From contig CAJUTJ010000124.1 of assembly GCA_910589655.1 (NCBI GenBank), forward strand, positions 1 to 15,723: 15,723 nt of DNA. Direction: 5' to 3'. The position numbers and the translations under genes are program-made. Positions 13,002 through 15,723 of this stretch are shown piece by piece (position 1 is the stretch's first letter; each line of letters begins with the position of its first letter). This DNA comes from an uncultured Acetatifactor sp. (GTDB lineage Bacteria > Bacillota > Clostridia > Lachnospirales > Lachnospiraceae). The notes beneath the pieces are model-generated. The model was not told where the DNA came from and ran no database searches. It saw only the letters and a list, made by a program, of their open reading frames with translations.

Positions 13002-15248
13002 TTGGGAAAAGAAAGAATTGAGATTCCAAATAAGCAGGAAAACAGTGCGATTAGAATTAGAAGCATCCAAGCGGCAAGCCTATATAGAGTCAATAATAAC
13101 TATAAGTTTGTGCCGGAAACCAGAAGTGAAGACGGAAGTGACAGTGGGGTAAAGGAATACAGAGAGCCGGTTCTTGTCTGTGGGAATGCCGTCATCAGTA
13201 ACAGCTTGTTTGCAAAATATGTCCGTCGGCACGGGGCGGCTGTAAACATTTATAAGAGAAGTCTGGATTTTTTAATGATGAAGTTTGACCGTGGAGTCGA
13301 TGTGGATGACTCCGATAAGGAAAATGTAAAGCCGGCTATGACAACACAAGAATTGAGGGATTACTATTATGAGAATGGCGCAACAGTAACATGGAAAACA
13401 TATGAGCCAAATACCGGCAGAGAATTCGAGGGAAAAAGAAAAACAATAACCTATATAATGCTGTTACGCACTTCCGGAAAAGCGAAAGAAGGACACTGCC
13501 TTTTTATCAGAAAAGAGTTGCATAGGAAAGCTCTTAACTATCTAACAATGGGGCTTTGGGAGAGGATGCCTGATGTTCAAGGCACCAAGATTGTAGAGAT
13601 GTCTGCTTATGCGCCCCTTATCACTGCAACTGCAATAGGATATATTCAGATTCCTATGGAGAATATTTTTGTAGTAAAGGATCAGGAAAGTTCCTGCTTT
13701 AAAAAAGCGATTGCCGTAAAGACTAAAGACATTGTTTATACCAGAAAAGAAAAAGACTATACAGCCTTTGAGGAATCTATCAACCGATATGGATTGACTT
13801 TTTATAAGAAAAAGGCGAAGGAAAGCCATGGACTGACATATGTTAATAGAAAGAAACAGGAATTAGAAGCCTATGGTATTGATGTAAGCCTGTGCCCTGA
13901 AAAGGATGTTACATATCACAAAAAGGGATGCTATTGTGACAGAGAAAACGAAATATCCGAAATTTCAAATACCTTATGGGATGGCATGGGTATCATTTCA
14001 AACGAAATCTTCCCTGAAAACATGGAAGGGTTCATATATTGCAGGAGCCATTTCTTTAAATCTTGTCTATTCAGGGGTAATATACAGGACTATTTCAGGG
14101 ATTATTACGGCGCAGGCTATGATACGGCATATGAAACGGATATGACAGGGCGAAGAATGAAGGTGACGGATATAAAAGTAATAGTCACAGAAAACTCCCT
14201 GAAATGGATAAAGTTCCTTGATTTGATGAGTAAAAGCGGAACGATGGAAGACGGATTCAAATATTACAGCCGGATAATGAAGAAAGACGGTGAGATATTT
14301 GCAATTGTTAAGACCGCACACGGCAGTAAGTATGGTGATTTACAAAGAAGCTCTTTCCAAATGAATAATACATTGCTTACAACAGATGAAGGCGTTTTAG
14401 AGAAAATTGCCGCCCCCAGCATTGAATATTGTAACAAGCTGAAACTGGACGACGAAGCATTCCTGAAATATCTGGAGGTAACGGGTTCTGCAAGATATAG
14501 TATAAATAATGTGTTGATTGATCTGTACAAGCAGAATGATGAATTTAGGTATATGGAGTGGTTTAAGAAGAAAAAGAAAGCAAAGATAAATGAATTAAAA
14601 GACCAGAGGCTTAAACTTGGGAAACTGTTCCAGTATGGAGATAATCTTGTTATTTGCGGAAACCCTGTTGCAATGTTAATGTGTGTTACAGGGCAGAGCA
14701 GCCTTGATGAAAACTGTTTCAGGCAGTTTGATGACAGGATTCAATGCTGTACAAGCAGGTTTAAGGAAGGCGAAATGCTTGCCGGATTTCGAAGCCCCCA
14801 TAATTCACCGAATAATATTGTATATTTGGAAAATGTATATCCTGACAAAATAAGGACATATTTTCCGGATTTAGGTGATTATGTAATTATTATCAACGGG
14901 ATCGGGACTGATGTACAGAGCAGGCTTAATGGGCAGGATCTGGACACGGATTCGGTCTATACAACGAATCAGAAGGATATTGTTGCGCTTGCGAAAAAAG
15001 CATATACGGAATGTCCCACTATTATCAACGGGATAAAACCGGATGGTAACAGTGAATATGATAAGAGTATGCTTTCTTATTCTAAAATGGATGCAAAGAT
15101 ATCCTCGGCGCAATACGATATCGGTTTGGCAAGCAATATCGCACAACTGGCTATAAGCTATTGGTTTGACAGATGTTGGGTAGTGCGGAGGGGTGACAAA
15201 ACAAATACAAATAAGAAAGGGACTTCCTCAATCCTTAAAAGGCTATGA
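13002..15248 (+). CDS. Two-barrel RNA polymerase-like (YonO/RdRp-like) protein, probably 3'-truncated
   Basis: 748 aa from TTG 13002 (GGAGGG 8 nt upstream; the ATG at 12995 stops after 8 codons). The key block is NGQDLDTDSVYTT: D646, D648 and D650 match the metal-binding DxDGD of double-psi beta-barrel RNA polymerases (cellular RNAP beta', eukaryotic RdRp, phage YonO) with G replaced by T. It is preceded by FRSPHNSPNNIVYLENV, placed like the RNPhPGD block before the RdRp active site, and by a lysine-bearing VTENSLKWIKFL and SKYGDLQRSSFQMNN as in the upstream barrel. After QYDIGLASNIAQLAISYWFD the reading changes to a basic tail (RRGDKTNTNKKGTSSILKRL) and stops at a terminator, suggesting loss of a C-terminal part. 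Possible role: phage- or element-encoded RNA polymerase or RNA copying enzyme. Family call is by motif only. Confidence 0.6.
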   Translation: MGKERIEIPNKQENSAIRIRSIQAASLYRVNNNYKFVPETRSEDGSDSGVKEYREPVLVCGNAVISNSLFAKYVRRHGAAVNIYKRSLDFLMMKFDRGVDVDDSDKENVKPAMTTQELRDYYYENGATVTWKTYEPNTGREFEGKRKTITYIMLLRTSGKAKEGHCLFIRKELHRKALNYLTMGLWERMPDVQGTKIVEMSAYAPLITATAIGYIQIPMENIFVVKDQESSCFKKAIAVKTKDIVYTRKEKDYTAFEESINRYGLTFYKKKAKESHGLTYVNRKKQELEAYGIDVSLCPEKDVTYHKKGCYCDRENEISEISNTLWDGMGIISNEIFPENMEGFIYCRSHFFKSCLFRGNIQDYFRDYYGAGYDTAYETDMTGRRMKVTDIKVIVTENSLKWIKFLDLMSKSGTMEDGFKYYSRIMKKDGEIFAIVKTAHGSKYGDLQRSSFQMNNTLLTTDEGVLEKIAAPSIEYCNKLKLDDEAFLKYLEVTGSARYSINNVLIDLYKQNDEFRYMEWFKKKKKAKINELKDQRLKLGKLFQYGDNLVICGNPVAMLMCVTGQSSLDENCFRQFDDRIQCCTSRFKEGEMLAGFRSPHNSPNNIVYLENVYPDKIRTYFPDLGDYVIIINGIGTDVQSRLNGQDLDTDSVYTTNQKDIVALAKKAYTECPTIINGIKPDGNSEYDKSMLSYSKMDAKISSAQYDIGLASNIAQLAISYWFDRCWVVRRGDKTNTNKKGTSSILKRL

Positions 15249-15271
15249 CACTACTGGTTATAGTCTTTTTT
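15241..15271 (+). terminator. Rho-independent terminator overlapping the stop of the polymerase-like gene
   Basis: GGCTATGAC (15241-15249) pairs with GTTATAGTC (15257-15265) through 9 pairs, two of them G-U, with a 7-nt loop, followed directly by six T (15266-15271). The stem begins inside the last codons of the preceding ORF. Confidence 0.65.
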
Positions 15272-15436
15272 CATGCGGTCATTACCGTATGAAATGAACG
15301 CCTATTCCCACAAGCAGAGAAATACCCAACCATGATATTCCGCAATCCAATCTCCCATCAATTAACGTAAGAAAATCATTTATCCACACAGAAACCAATC
15401 AATCATATCAATCCATATCGCAGGAGGGCAACGACC

Positions 15437-15682
15437 ATGAACAAAAAGCAAGAACAGCAGATTTTGGACTATTACAGCACCACCGACAAATATATCCGTA
15501 ACAAGACACATTCCAATGTGCATCAGACCGTATTCACCAAAGAAAGCGATAAATACCAGTGGCTTGTATTGGAGCAGAAAAGCCAGTGCGAAGTAGAGGT
15601 TAGGCAGACCGACAGGCATGGAACAATCACAGCGAGGGATAATTACGAACTGACAGGAAATCTCCCCTTTGACCGATTGTAA
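15437..15682 (+). CDS. Small unknown protein, first gene of a new module
   Basis: 81 aa, hydrophilic, no recognised domain and no membrane segment (begins MNKKQEQQILDYYSTTDKYI, later KYQWLVLEQKSQCEVEV). GGAGGG (15423-15428) lies 8 nt before the ATG, an excellent RBS. The 188 bp upstream is unusually rich in A and C on this strand and holds no gene. The type of protein and leader recall the opening genes of Clostridia conjugative elements; this is an impression, not an identification. A short CCC/GGG stem after the stop (about 15684-15697) is too weak to call a terminator. Confidence 0.55.
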   Translation: MNKKQEQQILDYYSTTDKYIRNKTHSNVHQTVFTKESDKYQWLVLEQKSQCEVEVRQTDRHGTITARDNYELTGNLPFDRL

Positions 15683-15723
15683 CCCAATCTTTGGGGGAGT
15701 TCTGTATAGTGGGGATTTACCAA

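Overview
The window looks like an accessory, defence-island-like stretch of a spore-forming Clostridia chromosome, most likely Lachnospiraceae. The reasons are a SigK-type sporulation sigma factor, strong GGAGG ribosome binding sites with several TTG starts, moderate GC, many interspersed palindromic repeats, and families common in gut Clostridia (AAA-ATPase-like/PDDEXK_9, Uma2, DUF262, DUF3696). The taxonomic call is an inference; there is no rRNA or other marker here.

Layout. Positions 1-221 hold a long rod-shaped hairpin between 26-nt direct repeats and a possible SigK-type promoter. Then comes a sigK-like gene (222-857). Downstream are two paralogous three-gene cassettes. Cassette 1 (1241-4138) and cassette 2 (6817-10287) each encode, in the same order, a DUF262-type protein (A), a DUF3696-type AAA ATPase (B) and a protein (C) whose N-terminal ~125 residues are shared without gaps while the C-terminal half differs. 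C2 ends in a HigB/RelE-like toxin domain. Cassette 1 is followed by gene debris (4146-4678) and an AAA-ATPase/PD-(D/E)XK protein (4734-6422). A copy of the 3' end of sigK lies after 6422 and a more decayed one after 10287, so the sigK tail occurs three times and punctuates the island.

Beyond the third sigK tail are a barstar-like inhibitor (10383-10781) and an unknown protein (10884-11324). Two minus-strand genes follow, a Uma2-family nuclease-like protein and an unknown helical protein. Next is a 580-bp repeat-rich divergent intergenic region. The large plus-strand gene 13002-15248 resembles two-barrel RNA polymerases (the YonO/eukaryotic RdRp-like group), with a DLDTD acid motif. It ends abruptly at a terminator, after which a differently composed segment begins a new module (15437 onward).

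How it may work (inference). Each cassette reads as a compact sensor/ATPase/effector system: DUF262 as a nucleotide-dependent sensor or switch, the SMC/ABC-like ATPase as the motor or detector, and the C protein as an exchangeable effector docked through its constant N-terminus. Both cassettes have the same promoter geometry (TTGTAA, 17 bp, TATAAT). The A-B-C logic and the constant-N/variable-C effector are the most promising undescribed elements. The RNA-polymerase-like gene, with a leader able to sequester its Shine-Dalgarno sequence, is the second.
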